Positions 16,052-25,132 of a DNA stretch of 64,000 nt are shown one piece after another. The notes beneath the pieces were generated by a model that worked only from the letters and a program-made list of their open reading frames with translations, ran no database searches and was not told the DNA's origin. The translations under genes were made by a program, and so were the position numbers. Location of the stretch: positions 124,001 to 188,000 of the forward strand of contig JAIETM010000003.1 in the NCBI GenBank assembly GCA_019745155.1, given 5' to 3'. Within the stretch, counting starts at the first letter, position 1. The number at the start of each line of letters is the position of its first letter. This DNA comes from Chitinophagaceae bacterium (GTDB taxonomy: Bacteria > Bacteroidota > Bacteroidia > Chitinophagales > Chitinophagaceae).

Positions 16052-16546
16052 ATGGCACTATCCACATCTATCATAGTTCGTTTACAAACCCAGCACCTAG
16101 ATTTACGCAAAATCTTAACTGATTTATCTGAGGAAGCACTGCACAAAAAGCAGGATCAATCATGGAGTATCTATGAGCACCTGATTCATTTGGCAGTCTA
16201 TCAACCAAGATTCATTCATCGCCTGAACGATATTGTACAAAATCAAGCATCGGTTTTTTCTGCATACGACACAAAGCAAGATCCTCTTTTTAAAGAATAC
16301 CACACGCTCAAGGTAATGGATATCTGGGATCGCATTCAGGAAAGACGAGAAGACCTCATCAGTATTGCTGAAAGTCTTACAGCCGAACAACTTAGCAAAA
16401 CGGGTACACACGCTTTATATGGAAGCGTTTCCGTTGGCGATTGGATCGACTTTTTCTTGCTCCATGAAGCGCATCATATGTACCGCATGCTCATGCTGAA
16501 ACTGGAACACAACCCTATTGCCCAGCAGAAGCAGGTAAAAGCCTAA
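16052..16546 (+). CDS. DinB-superfamily protein (putative metal-dependent hydrolase/transferase)
   Basis: 164-aa four-helix-bundle protein. The family's metal-ligand histidines are plausible in WSIYEHLIHLAVYQPRFIHR (near residues 40-55) and LLHEAHHMYRMLML (near 140). It begins MALSTSIIVRLQTQHLDLRK at 16052. The in-frame extension to 15971 has a signal-like but unconserved sequence and was not used. DinB/YfiT-like proteins include thiol-dependent transferases and uncharacterised members; no substrate can be named. Single gene, ending in a hairpin. Confidence 0.82.
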   Translation: MALSTSIIVRLQTQHLDLRKILTDLSEEALHKKQDQSWSIYEHLIHLAVYQPRFIHRLNDIVQNQASVFSAYDTKQDPLFKEYHTLKVMDIWDRIQERREDLISIAESLTAEQLSKTGTHALYGSVSVGDWIDFFLLHEAHHMYRMLMLKLEHNPIAQQKQVKA

Positions 16547-16568
16547 TGTGTATTCCTTAGGCTAATTT
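16540..16568 (+). terminator. probable terminator of the DinB gene
   Basis: Stem AGCCTAA/TTAGGCT (16540-16546 and 16557-16563) followed by AATTTTC; the left arm includes the stop codon. Confidence 0.45.
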
Positions 16569-16609
16569 TCTGAATCATCCACATAGATACGCTGTAAGTC
16601 AGACTGACT

Positions 16610-16617
16610 TATCTTCG
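16610..16617 (+). promoter_or_regulatory. -7-like element TATCTTCG of the GHL10 gene
   Basis: One mismatch to TAnnTTTG, 4 nt before the ATG. The same octamer, at the same distance, precedes recR (24406-24413), and it also precedes the glycosyltransferase gene (38627-38634). Confidence 0.4.
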
Positions 16618-16621
16618 ACTG

Positions 16622-18082
16622 ATGAAGCAGCTGTTATTACCTACCATATTGTCGCTGTTTGTTACAGCCTTGTTCGCACAACCCAATCCTAACTATGAGT
16701 TTAGAGGTGTTTGGGTAGCAACGGTAGAAAATATCGACTGGCCCAGTCGTAAGGGTCTTTCTGTGGAAGAACAAAAAGCAGAATATATCCGCCTGCTCGA
16801 TATGCATCAACGCAATGGCATGAATGCCATCGTCTTTCAGGTGCGCCCTGTTGCAGATGCATTCTACCCTTCGCAATACGAGCCATGGAGTGAGTACCTC
16901 ACGGGCGTTCAGGGACAACCACCATCACCCTACTATGATCCTTTGGCTTTCATGATTGAAGAGACACACAAAAGAGGTATGGAGTTTCATGCTTGGCTCA
17001 ACCCATATCGTGCAGTATTCAACATCAATAAATCTAAAATTGCTCCATCCCATATCACCAAAGTACACCCTGAATGGTTTGTGGTGTATGGTGATAAAAA
17101 ATATTTTGATCCAGGCATACCTGAAGCAAGAGATCATGTAAACCGCGTAGTGCGTGATCTGGTGAGCAGATACGATTTGGACGGTATTCACATGGATGAT
17201 TATTTCTATCCCTATCGTATTGCTGGCAAAGAGTTTCCTGATGAAAAAAGCTTTGCTGCATACGGCAAAGGCATGAATAAAGATGACTGGCGTAGAAGCA
17301 ACTGTGATACCATCATCAAGCAACTCTATGAAACCATCAAACAAACTAATCTGCGCGTGAAGTTTGGTATCAGTCCCTTTGGTGTTTGGCGAAACCAGGA
17401 TAAGGATCCACTCGGTAGTGCCACCAAAGCAGGCCAAACCAATTACGACGATTTATACGCAGATATTCGTCTCTGGTTAGAAAAAGGCTGGATGGATTAT
17501 GTAGTACCACAATTGTACTGGGAAAGAGGTTTTAAAGTAGCCGACTATGATGTGTTGCTTGAGTGGTGGAATAAACACACTTATGGCAAACACTTGTATA
17601 TAGGCCAAGGTATTTATCGCGCAGGCACAACTGCTGCATGGAAAAGCCCGGATCAAATACCTGATCAGATTCGCTTGCTCCGTAATTACAATACCACACA
17701 AGGCAGTGTATACTTTAGCAGTAAGAGTTTCGTAAAGAATCCAAATGGCTGGAATGATAGTCTGCGCAATAACTATTATGCTGTACCTGCACTAATACCT
17801 CCTATGCCATGGTTAGATAACGTAAAACCAGCACCACCCAGTGCCAGAAAAAAAACAACCGATCAATACACATTGGTTTACGAAGGCAAGAAACCCATCA
17901 AACAATATGTAGTAATGTCTGATAAAGGGATCAAGGGTGGTAATCCTATTATCGTGCAGTGGATTATGCAAAGCGGTAATACGGAGATTAATGTGGCCAG
18001 CTTACGACAAACAGGACACAATCTGTTTGTTGCAGCAGTTGACAAGAACAACAACATGAGTAACCTGATAGAGTTAAACTAA
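16622..18082 (+). CDS. exported glycosyl hydrolase, GHL10 / DUF187 (YngK-like) family
   Basis: 486 aa with signal peptide MKQLLLPTILSLFVTALFAQ. The hydrolase-like TIM barrel starts at about residue 25 with EFRGVWVATVENIDWPSRKG. It continues with MNAIVFQVRPVADAFYPS, GMEFHAWLNPYRA, DGIHMDDYFYPYR, KFGISPFGVWRNQ and VPQLYWERGF, the conserved GHL10 segments. Acidic residues in HMDDYF and QLYWERG are candidate catalytic groups. A C-terminal fibronectin-like segment follows from about 400. The family acts on glycans, probably cell-wall related, outside the cytoplasm. Strong match; exact substrate unknown. Confidence 0.9.
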   Translation: MKQLLLPTILSLFVTALFAQPNPNYEFRGVWVATVENIDWPSRKGLSVEEQKAEYIRLLDMHQRNGMNAIVFQVRPVADAFYPSQYEPWSEYLTGVQGQPPSPYYDPLAFMIEETHKRGMEFHAWLNPYRAVFNINKSKIAPSHITKVHPEWFVVYGDKKYFDPGIPEARDHVNRVVRDLVSRYDLDGIHMDDYFYPYRIAGKEFPDEKSFAAYGKGMNKDDWRRSNCDTIIKQLYETIKQTNLRVKFGISPFGVWRNQDKDPLGSATKAGQTNYDDLYADIRLWLEKGWMDYVVPQLYWERGFKVADYDVLLEWWNKHTYGKHLYIGQGIYRAGTTAAWKSPDQIPDQIRLLRNYNTTQGSVYFSSKSFVKNPNGWNDSLRNNYYAVPALIPPMPWLDNVKPAPPSARKKTTDQYTLVYEGKKPIKQYVVMSDKGIKGGNPIIVQWIMQSGNTEINVASLRQTGHNLFVAAVDKNNNMSNLIELN

Positions 18083-18089
18083 ACTTATA

Positions 18090-18113
18090 AGAGGAGGCAA
18101 CTCCTCTTTTTTT
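18090..18113 (+). terminator. terminator (or attenuator) abutting the next start codon
   Basis: Perfect stem AGAGGAG/CTCCTCT with loop GCAA (18090-18107) and a run of seven T that ends directly before the ATG at 18114. The left arm contains an AGGAGG Shine-Dalgarno-like sequence that would be masked in the folded state. Confidence 0.7.
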
Positions 18114-19163
18114 ATGCGCCACTTTTTTATCATAGCGAGCATCTTTAGTGTTTTGTTGGTTCGTGCGCAAACCGACTCTACGAAATCTCGCTTTAGTTGG
18201 GATGCTTATGCAGGCTTCTACTACAATCACGATTTCAATCAACCCATCAATAAAGAAAGACCTGCTTTTACGTATAACCACAAGCAAACAGCCACGCCCG
18301 CACTTAACCTGCTTTTTCTAAAGGGCATGTATCAGTCGGAAAAGTTCAGAAGCACTGTTGCACTAATGATGGGCGATTACGCGAAATACAATTTAGCTGC
18401 CGAACCACAAGTCTGGCAACATGTGTATGAAATGAATGCAGGCATCAAACTCAGCAAAAAGCTGCAACTCTGGCTGGATGCTGGTGTATTCGCTTCACAT
18501 ATCGGATTTGAAAGTGCAGAGAGTATTAACTGCTGGACATTAACCCGTAGCATCGTTGCAGAAAATTCACCTTACTTCGAGTCGGGTTTTAAACTTGGCT
18601 ATACCAGTACAAACGGCGTATGGCAACTGAATGCATTACTGGTTCGCGGATGGCAAAATATCCAACAGCCTTTGGCCAATGCAGCATTAACGCCAGCATT
18701 TCAAATAAGCTATACGAAAGGGAACAATCTCTTCAACTATAGCAACTTCTTTGGCAGAATGGGTTTGGGTAACAATCGCCCTTTCAGACAATATCATAAC
18801 TGGTACTGGATGCATACCACGAAAACCCTGAGTTGGATTCTTGGTTTGGATTTGGGCGTAGACCATTATAGTAGTCTGCAGCGTAGCTGGATTACGCCAG
18901 TTGGTATCCTGCGCTATCAAGTACATCCAAAATGGAAGATTGCTGCACGCTATGAATATTTTGCAGATACAAAAAATGCCTTAGGCTATGGTGCTTTACA
19001 AACAAGCGGTTACAGTTTGAATACAGATTATACAATCAATCACTATTTAACACTGCGTGCAGAGTGGAAACATTTCAATGACCAACAGGCAATTTTCCTG
19101 AAAGATGCCACGAACAGTAACCGCAACAATAATCTGGCTTTCGGCTTAATACTCGCGCGTTAA
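18114..19163 (+). CDS. outer membrane beta-barrel protein, OmpL-like porin-2 type
   Basis: 349 aa, signal peptide MRHFFIIASIFSVLLVRAQ. The mature part is a chain of alternating aromatic beta-strands (FSWDAYAGFYYNHDFNQPIN, LQLWLDAGVFASHIGFES, WKIAARYEYFAD) and ends LAFGLILAR, a barrel-type C-terminus. The layout fits the putative beta-barrel porin-2 (BBP2) family. The start codon directly follows a hairpin with a T-tract, so expression must depend on read-through or an unusual promoter. It may form a unit with the GHL10 hydrolase. Confidence 0.78.
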   Translation: MRHFFIIASIFSVLLVRAQTDSTKSRFSWDAYAGFYYNHDFNQPINKERPAFTYNHKQTATPALNLLFLKGMYQSEKFRSTVALMMGDYAKYNLAAEPQVWQHVYEMNAGIKLSKKLQLWLDAGVFASHIGFESAESINCWTLTRSIVAENSPYFESGFKLGYTSTNGVWQLNALLVRGWQNIQQPLANAALTPAFQISYTKGNNLFNYSNFFGRMGLGNNRPFRQYHNWYWMHTTKTLSWILGLDLGVDHYSSLQRSWITPVGILRYQVHPKWKIAARYEYFADTKNALGYGALQTSGYSLNTDYTINHYLTLRAEWKHFNDQQAIFLKDATNSNRNNNLAFGLILAR

Positions 19164-19657
19164 CCGAATACCACCTCATTCACATCACCTGGCCATACAC
19201 CAAATTTTTCTTGCACTGCTTTGAAACGGTGTGTAAAAATGCCCCTGAGCTGCGCTTTCACAAAAAGAGTGTTAGCGATATCTCCTAGAAAGAAAAGGGG
19301 TAGTTTGTAGTGTACAATATCCGTCATTTCAACACCGCCGTCGATTGCTTTAAAATGGTGTTGGTGATGCCACATGGTATATGGACCAAAACGTTGCTCA
19401 TCAACAAAAAACTGTTTGTCGGCTACATGCGTGATTTCTGTCATCCAATACATGGGTATACCTAAAACAGGGCTCACTTTGTATTCAATGATTTGTCCGG
19501 CATACATTCTTTCACCATGGTGCTTTGAAACAATATTGAATCCCAGATTAGAAGGGGTAATATCTTTTAAATTATCCGGCTTGCTGAAGAAATCCCAGGC
19601 GCTCGCTAAATCAATAGGGATACGCTGAACTGTCTTGATAGAATAAACCTTGCTCAT
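19160..19657 (-). CDS. SRPBCC-family ligand-binding protein
   Basis: 165 aa, START/Bet v1-like fold. Typical opening IKTVQRIPIDLASAWDFFSK followed by PDNLKDITPSNLGF, then AGQIIEYKVSPVLGIPMYWM and GPYTMWHHQHHFKAIDGGVE. The 165-residue length is normal. ATG 19657 was chosen; a longer version to 19687 adds unconserved residues. Members bind lipids or other hydrophobic ligands; no partner is evident. The stop overlaps the end of the upstream convergent gene by 4 bases. Confidence 0.82.
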   Translation of the reverse strand: MSKVYSIKTVQRIPIDLASAWDFFSKPDNLKDITPSNLGFNIVSKHHGERMYAGQIIEYKVSPVLGIPMYWMTEITHVADKQFFVDEQRFGPYTMWHHQHHFKAIDGGVEMTDIVHYKLPLFFLGDIANTLFVKAQLRGIFTHRFKAVQEKFGVWPGDVNEVVFG

Positions 19658-19706
19658 GGTGTTCTTTTCTATACAACACATCTGCAATTAAAAGGTTGGG
19701 AAACTG

Positions 19707-19714
19707 TAGCTTTG
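19707..19714 (+). promoter_or_regulatory. -7 promoter element TAGCTTTG of the helicase gene
   Basis: Exact TAnnTTTG, 5 nt before the ATG at 19720; this supports that start over the TTG at 19696. Confidence 0.5.
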
Positions 19715-19719
19715 AAAGC

Positions 19720-22700
19720 ATGACAAGGGCAGAACAAGAAGCAAATTTTCGCTCCATTTACGCGGGATTGAACCCACAACAGCAAAAAGCAGTAGACACC
19801 ATTGAAGGTCCGGTAATGGTGATTGCGGGCCCGGGCACGGGCAAAACCCAGATTCTTTCGGCCAGAATTGGGAAGATTTTGCTGGAAACAGATGTGTTAC
19901 CGGAAAATATTCTTTGTCTTACTTATACCGATGCCGGTGTGGTAGCCATGCGCAAAAGATTACAGCAATTCATCGGTCCGGATTCTTACAAGGTAAATAT
20001 TTACACATTTCATGCTTTTTGTAACGATATCATCCAAGAGAACCTATCCTTGTTTGAGAAAAACGCGCTGGACCCTATTTCTGATCTGGAAAGAATTGCA
20101 CTGTTTAAAGAACTCATCAATGCATTCCCAAAAAATCATCCACTAAAAAGGTATCGCGGTGATGTGTATTATGAGATCAACAACTTGCAGAACCTATTCA
20201 GCACCATGAAGCGCGAAGGTTGGAGCAGTCAGCAGATTGAAACTGCGATTGATGCCTACATCAATGACCTGCCCAACAGAGATGAATTTGTGTACAAGAA
20301 AAAGTTTCGTGATAAACAAGCAGGCGATCTGAAAGAAGATAAAATCAATGAAGAAAAAGAGCGCATGGAAAAACTGCGCGCAGCAGTGAAAGAGTTTGAT
20401 CGCTTTCAGGAAATGATGCGCAAGCGCAATCGCTACGATTTTGATGACATGATCAATTGGGTAATTCGCGCTTTTGAAACCAATAGCAGCTTACTCTCCC
20501 GCTATCAGGAACAATTTCAATACATCTTGGTGGATGAATACCAGGATACCAGCGGAACGCAGAACCGATTGGTGGAATTACTCATCAGCTTTTGGGATGC
20601 CCCAAACGTGTTTGTGGTAGGCGATGATGACCAGAGTATCTATCGCTTTCAAGGTGCCAACGTGGCCAACATGCTTTCCTTCGCGCAGCAATACCAGAAA
20701 GATTTGCTGACAGTAGTGCTAACGCAGAACTATCGTTCTACGCAGCCTATTCTGGATGCTTCCAAAACCATCATTGATAAAAATGATGAGCGATTGGTGA
20801 AGCAAATGCCCGGACTCAGCAAAGAATTACAATCTGCCAATACCAAAATCAATCAACTTACCCATACACCTGTGCTGGAACTATACAATAACCAGCACGA
20901 AGAAATGATGGGCATCACACAACGCATTGAGCAGCTACTGCAAGAAAGTATTGCGCCAGGCAAGATTGCCGTCATCTACAAAGAGAACAAGTATGGCGAA
21001 GAATTGGCGCGCTATTTCAGACTGAAGCAGATACCATTTTATAGCAAGCGTCATGTAAACATTTTGGAGCAGCCATTAGGCAGGCAATTGGTACTGATGT
21101 TGCAGTTTTTAGCTGCAGAGCACGATACGCCCTATGGTGGCGATGAAATGTTATTCGAAATTTTACACTTCGAATGGTTCCACGCCAAACCAATTGATAT
21201 TGCCCGATTATCGGTAGAAGTAGCTGCCAAACAGTTCAGTGATCAGAAAACCTCATTACGTGAACTACTCTATACCAAAGCACAGCAACCAGCCAAGGAC
21301 TTGTTTAGTCAGGCCATTGATCCAGCACTCAAACAGGCAAGCAATGTGTTGGAGAACCTGATTGCTGCTGTGCCCAACAATACATTACAGCAGGTTTTTG
21401 AATTGATGATTCAACAAGCTGGGGTATTGAAATACATCATGCAGCATCCGGAAAAGCATTGGTTGTTACGAGTACTTACTGGCTTGTTTGATTTCATCAA
21501 GGAAGAAACCCGTCGCAACCCCATGCTCACACTAGCCGATCTGGTAGGCATTTTGGAATTGATGGAAGAAGAAGATTTACCATTACCACTTGTGCAGATT
21601 AATGGCAATGATAGCGGCGTCAATCTCTTAACTGCACACGGATCAAAAGGACTAGAATTCAAATATGTTTTCTTCGCGGGTTGCAATGCAGGCGCTTGGG
21701 AAAAGAAAAGAAAACCAGGCGGCGGATATCGCTTACCAGATACCCTACTTGGCACAACAGTAAGTTCCACACAAGCAGATGCAGAAGAATTGAGACGTTT
21801 ATTCTACGTAGCACTCACAAGAGCCGAGCAACACCTCATCCTCTCTTACAGCCGATTCAATATGGATGGCAAGGAAATAGAGCCCAGCATGTTTGTTGCC
21901 GAGTTGCAAGACCAGCATGGATATACAGCGGAAACCATCATACTGCCTGCAGAAACTTTGGATACTTTCCGCGCATTGCAGTTCATGGAACAAGCCAGAC
22001 CGGAAATCAGCGCAGCTGAAGAAGCATTTGTGGCACCATTGCTGGATAAGTTTGTCATGAACGTAACCGCACTCAATAATTACTTGAAGTGTCCGCTTAA
22101 CTTCTATTTCAATAATCTCGTACGCGTTCCATCAGGTAAATCAGAAGCTACTGAATTTGGTTCTGCCGTGCACCATGCATTGCAGAAGCTTTTCGAAAAT
22201 ATGCAGCAGAACAACAATGCATTTGCTGATAAAGCTGCATTCATCGAAGATTTCAACTGGTATATGCATCGCCATCGCGAAAACTTTACCAAAGAACAAT
22301 TCGATCGCCGCATAGAATATGGCCATGAAGTCTTGAGCAATTACTACGACACCTATATCAATCAGTGGAATAAAATTGTGGCTGTTGAAAGAAGTATCCG
22401 CAATGTGGTGGTGAAAGGCGTCCCCATCAAGGGTAAGTTGGATAAGTTAGAGTTCAATGGCAAACAAGTAAATGTGGTGGATTACAAGACAGGTGATATT
22501 GATAAAGCCAAGAACAAACTCAAGCCGCCGCACGATAAAGATCCCAATGGAGGCGATTACTGGCGCCAGGCCGTCTTTTATAAACTACTAGTAGATAATT
22601 ATCAGCAGAAAGACTGGCAAGTGGTGAGTACCGAGTTTGATTTTATTGAGCCAGATAAGAAAAAGCAATACCAAAAAGCCAAAGTGGTGATTACACCGGA

Positions 22701-22872
22701 AGATACCACTACCGTAAGCGAGCAGATTGTGACCGTTTGGAATAAGATCCAAGCTCGAGAATTTTATACCGGCTGCGGCAAAGCTGATTGCCACTGGTGC
22801 AATTTTGTGAAGACAAACGAATTGGCCATTGCACTGCATGAAGCACAGGAGCCAGACGCAGAAACAGATTGA
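19720..22872 (+). CDS. UvrD-family ATP-dependent helicase with C-terminal RecB/AddB-like Fe-S nuclease
   Basis: 1050-aa superfamily 1A helicase. Walker A is GPGTGKT (37-43); later motifs include DFDDMI, VDEYQDTSG (motif II), GDDDQSIYRFQGAN, LTQNYRST, LLTAHGSKGLEFKYVF and RLFYVALTRAEQHL. From about residue 780 a PD-(D/E)xK nuclease follows, with VVDYKTGD as its core. It also has Cys in NYLKCPLNFYFNN plus a terminal GCGKADCHWC, the pattern that holds a [4Fe-4S] staple in AddB-type nucleases. It resembles a one-chain helicase-nuclease for double-strand break processing. Confidence 0.92.
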   Translation: MTRAEQEANFRSIYAGLNPQQQKAVDTIEGPVMVIAGPGTGKTQILSARIGKILLETDVLPENILCLTYTDAGVVAMRKRLQQFIGPDSYKVNIYTFHAFCNDIIQENLSLFEKNALDPISDLERIALFKELINAFPKNHPLKRYRGDVYYEINNLQNLFSTMKREGWSSQQIETAIDAYINDLPNRDEFVYKKKFRDKQAGDLKEDKINEEKERMEKLRAAVKEFDRFQEMMRKRNRYDFDDMINWVIRAFETNSSLLSRYQEQFQYILVDEYQDTSGTQNRLVELLISFWDAPNVFVVGDDDQSIYRFQGANVANMLSFAQQYQKDLLTVVLTQNYRSTQPILDASKTIIDKNDERLVKQMPGLSKELQSANTKINQLTHTPVLELYNNQHEEMMGITQRIEQLLQESIAPGKIAVIYKENKYGEELARYFRLKQIPFYSKRHVNILEQPLGRQLVLMLQFLAAEHDTPYGGDEMLFEILHFEWFHAKPIDIARLSVEVAAKQFSDQKTSLRELLYTKAQQPAKDLFSQAIDPALKQASNVLENLIAAVPNNTLQQVFELMIQQAGVLKYIMQHPEKHWLLRVLTGLFDFIKEETRRNPMLTLADLVGILELMEEEDLPLPLVQINGNDSGVNLLTAHGSKGLEFKYVFFAGCNAGAWEKKRKPGGGYRLPDTLLGTTVSSTQADAEELRRLFYVALTRAEQHLILSYSRFNMDGKEIEPSMFVAELQDQHGYTAETIILPAETLDTFRALQFMEQARPEISAAEEAFVAPLLDKFVMNVTALNNYLKCPLNFYFNNLVRVPSGKSEATEFGSAVHHALQKLFENMQQNNNAFADKAAFIEDFNWYMHRHRENFTKEQFDRRIEYGHEVLSNYYDTYINQWNKIVAVERSIRNVVVKGVPIKGKLDKLEFNGKQVNVVDYKTGDIDKAKNKLKPPHDKDPNGGDYWRQAVFYKLLVDNYQQKDWQVVSTEFDFIEPDKKKQYQKAKVVITPEDTTTVSEQIVTVWNKIQAREFYTGCGKADCHWCNFVKTNELAIALHEAQEPDAETD

Positions 22873-22910
22873 TTTATGAACTATTTCACAGCCTTGCTGC
22901 CGAAACATCC

Positions 22911-22918
22911 TAAGTTTG
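22911..22918 (+). promoter_or_regulatory. -7 promoter element TAAGTTTG of the Ig-like lipoprotein gene
   Basis: Exact TAnnTTTG, 7 nt before the ATG at 22926. Confidence 0.5.
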
Positions 22919-22925
22919 CACACGC

Positions 22926-24365
22926 ATGTATCAGAGAATATTTCAGCAAGGATTGACACAGTTTATTTGCATAAGCATCTGTTTATTACTGCTCAGCAGT
23001 TGTGCCAATATCATTCCACCCGGTGGCGGACCCAGGGATACCATTGCCCCCAAGCTGGTGATGGCTGTGCCAAAAGATTCTGCAACCGGCGTTACGGCTG
23101 ATCGCATCACACTCACTTTCGATGAGTTTGTAGACATCAAGCAGTTGAACGAAAACCTGATTGTATCGCCTAACCCCAAAACACAACCTGTTGTTGATTA
23201 TCGTCTGCGCAACGTGTATATCCGCCTGCGCGATAGCCTCCTACCCAATACGACTTATGCATTCAATTTTGGCAATGCCATTATAGATGTGAATGAAGGC
23301 AATCCGGCTAAAGGCTTTACCTATGCCTTTACCACAGGAAAGGTATTGGACGACAATACCTTTAAAGGAAAAGTACAACTGGCCGAAACAGGCAAAATAG
23401 ACAGCACATTAATTGTGCTATTACACCGTAACCTGAATGATACAGCGGTAGTAAAAGAAAGACCTCTATACTATACCAAAATCAACGGTAAGGGCGAATT
23501 CACTTTTCGTTATTTACCATCCGGCAGATTCAATGTATTTGTATTACCCAATGATTATGGCAAAAAGTATGACGATAGCACCAAAATGTTTGCCTTTCTC
23601 CCTGAACCAATCAATATCATAAGCACAGGTACATCACCGGTAATACTATATGCATTTGAGGAAGCCAAGCGCAAGGAAAAACCCAAGCCTGTTGTAACCA
23701 ATGATGCAGAGCCAGCAATAAAAGGCAATAACCCAGAAAGAAAACCTAGTCCCTACATTAGAACCCTACCCAATTTAGAGAATGGTGCACAAGATGTATT
23801 GAGTAATATGCAAATTAACCTGAGCAAGAAAATTACCTACTTAGATACCAATGGCATTCGCCTGACAGATACCTTGTTCAAACCATTCAGCGGTTTTACA
23901 CTCCAATTAGATAGTAACAGAAGCAGTATCACTGTAAAGTATCCTTGGAAGACCGATCAGCAAATGGTACTCCTCATTGCAAAAGAGGCATTGAAAGATA
24001 GTCTGGGTAATACTTTGGCCAAAACAGATACCATTCGTTTTCGTACCAAAAAAGAAAGTGAGTATGGTGCTATTAAAATACGCATCACCAATCTGGATCT
24101 GAATCGAAACCCTGTATTGCAATTTGTACAAAACGATAAGCTGGTAGAATCTGTTCCTATGCGCAGTAAAGAATTGGTGCGCAAACTCTATAAGCCAGGC
24201 GAATACGAATTACGTATTCTATATGACCGCAATCAAAATGGCATTTGGGATAGTGGTAATTACCGCACCAAGCAACAACCGGAAATCGTAGTACAGCTTG
24301 CAAAAAGATTGGCTGTTAGACCAAACTGGGATAATGAAGTGGATCTCTCACTCAACAATGAGTAA
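22926..24365 (+). CDS. Ig-like-domain lipoprotein (Big_5 type)
   Basis: 479 aa. A lipoprotein signal ends in LLLLSSC (Cys26), and the mature protein starts CANIIPPGGGPRDTIAPKLV. An SbsA-type Ig-like domain follows (VPKDSATGVTADRITLTFDE, residues about 45-140), with LPNTTYAFNFGNAIIDVNEG. Further beta-rich regions include a carboxypeptidase-regulatory-like segment (about 150-230), and the protein ends ILYDRNQNGIWDSGNY. This is a common conserved Bacteroidota lipoprotein. Its role is unproven; it is probably a cell-envelope structural protein. Single gene with its own promoter. Confidence 0.85.
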   Translation: MYQRIFQQGLTQFICISICLLLLSSCANIIPPGGGPRDTIAPKLVMAVPKDSATGVTADRITLTFDEFVDIKQLNENLIVSPNPKTQPVVDYRLRNVYIRLRDSLLPNTTYAFNFGNAIIDVNEGNPAKGFTYAFTTGKVLDDNTFKGKVQLAETGKIDSTLIVLLHRNLNDTAVVKERPLYYTKINGKGEFTFRYLPSGRFNVFVLPNDYGKKYDDSTKMFAFLPEPINIISTGTSPVILYAFEEAKRKEKPKPVVTNDAEPAIKGNNPERKPSPYIRTLPNLENGAQDVLSNMQINLSKKITYLDTNGIRLTDTLFKPFSGFTLQLDSNRSSITVKYPWKTDQQMVLLIAKEALKDSLGNTLAKTDTIRFRTKKESEYGAIKIRITNLDLNRNPVLQFVQNDKLVESVPMRSKELVRKLYKPGEYELRILYDRNQNGIWDSGNYRTKQQPEIVVQLAKRLAVRPNWDNEVDLSLNNE

Positions 24366-24405
24366 AAACATTTCAACCAGCACTTTCCCATCAGCTTGCA
24401 TATAA

Positions 24406-24413
24406 TATCTTCG
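24406..24413 (+). promoter_or_regulatory. -7-like element TATCTTCG of recR
   Basis: One mismatch to TAnnTTTG, 4 nt before the recR ATG; identical to the element before the GHL10 gene. Confidence 0.4.
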
Positions 24414-24417
24414 CGGC

Positions 24418-25032
24418 ATGCAATTGCCCTCTACCCTCTTGGAAAATGCCGTAGCCGAATTTGCCAAACTCCCGGGCATTGGTAAAAAAACAGCTTTAAG
24501 ATTGGTGCTTCACCTACTAAAAAAAGAAGTAGAAGAAGTACAGCATTTTGGAGAGACTGTTGCCAAGATGCGCAGAGATATTCGATTTTGCAATCGCTGC
24601 CACAATATTTCGGATGGCGATATCTGTGCCACTTGCGCTAATACCATGCGTAACCAAAAGCTCATCTGTGTAGTAGAAAATATCCGCGATGTGATTGCTA
24701 TCGAGAGCACACAACAATACAATGGTATCTATCATGTACTGGGCGGCATCATTTCACCCCTTGATGGTGTGGGCCCAGACCAGCTCAATATTGAAAGTCT
24801 GGTGAACCGCATTGGCAAAGAAGGCACGGAAGAACTGCTTTTTGCTCTAAACCCCACCATTCAGGGCGATACCACCATCTACTATATCCAGAAAAAGATT
24901 CAGCACCTGCCCTGCCGGGTAACCACCATTGCCCGAGGCATTGCTTTTGGCGGCGAACTCGAATTCGCTGATGAAATGACCCTTGCCCGCAGTATCGCTA
25001 ACCGACTACCCGTTCAACAATACGTGAAGTAG
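24418..25032 (+). CDS. recR: recombination protein RecR
   Basis: RecFOR pathway protein that helps load RecA at gaps. 204 aa, full length. It has the N-terminal helix-hairpin-helix (FAKLPGIGKKTALRLVLHLL), a four-Cys zinc finger (Cys58, 61, 70, 73: FCNRCHNISDGDICATCAN), the Toprim domain (ICVVENIRDVIAIESTQQYN, GGIISPLDGVGPDQLNI) and the C-terminal Walker-B-like region (TTIARGIAFGGELEFADEMT). A normal housekeeping copy. Confidence 0.97.
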   Translation: MQLPSTLLENAVAEFAKLPGIGKKTALRLVLHLLKKEVEEVQHFGETVAKMRRDIRFCNRCHNISDGDICATCANTMRNQKLICVVENIRDVIAIESTQQYNGIYHVLGGIISPLDGVGPDQLNIESLVNRIGKEGTEELLFALNPTIQGDTTIYYIQKKIQHLPCRVTTIARGIAFGGELEFADEMTLARSIANRLPVQQYVK

Positions 25033-25132
25033 CCGTTTCAAGGTAAAACCCTGTTAATTTTTCCCTTTTTGAACAATTCATGTACATACATGTAATTATG
25101 GTATTACTATCTTTACAACTCAATTCAAGCAC

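Noticed and set aside
25081-25096. Palindromic ATGTACAT/ACATGT run before the OB-fold gene
   Set aside because: Short overlapping AT-rich palindromes of this size are expected by chance, and the position relative to a promoter is unclear.
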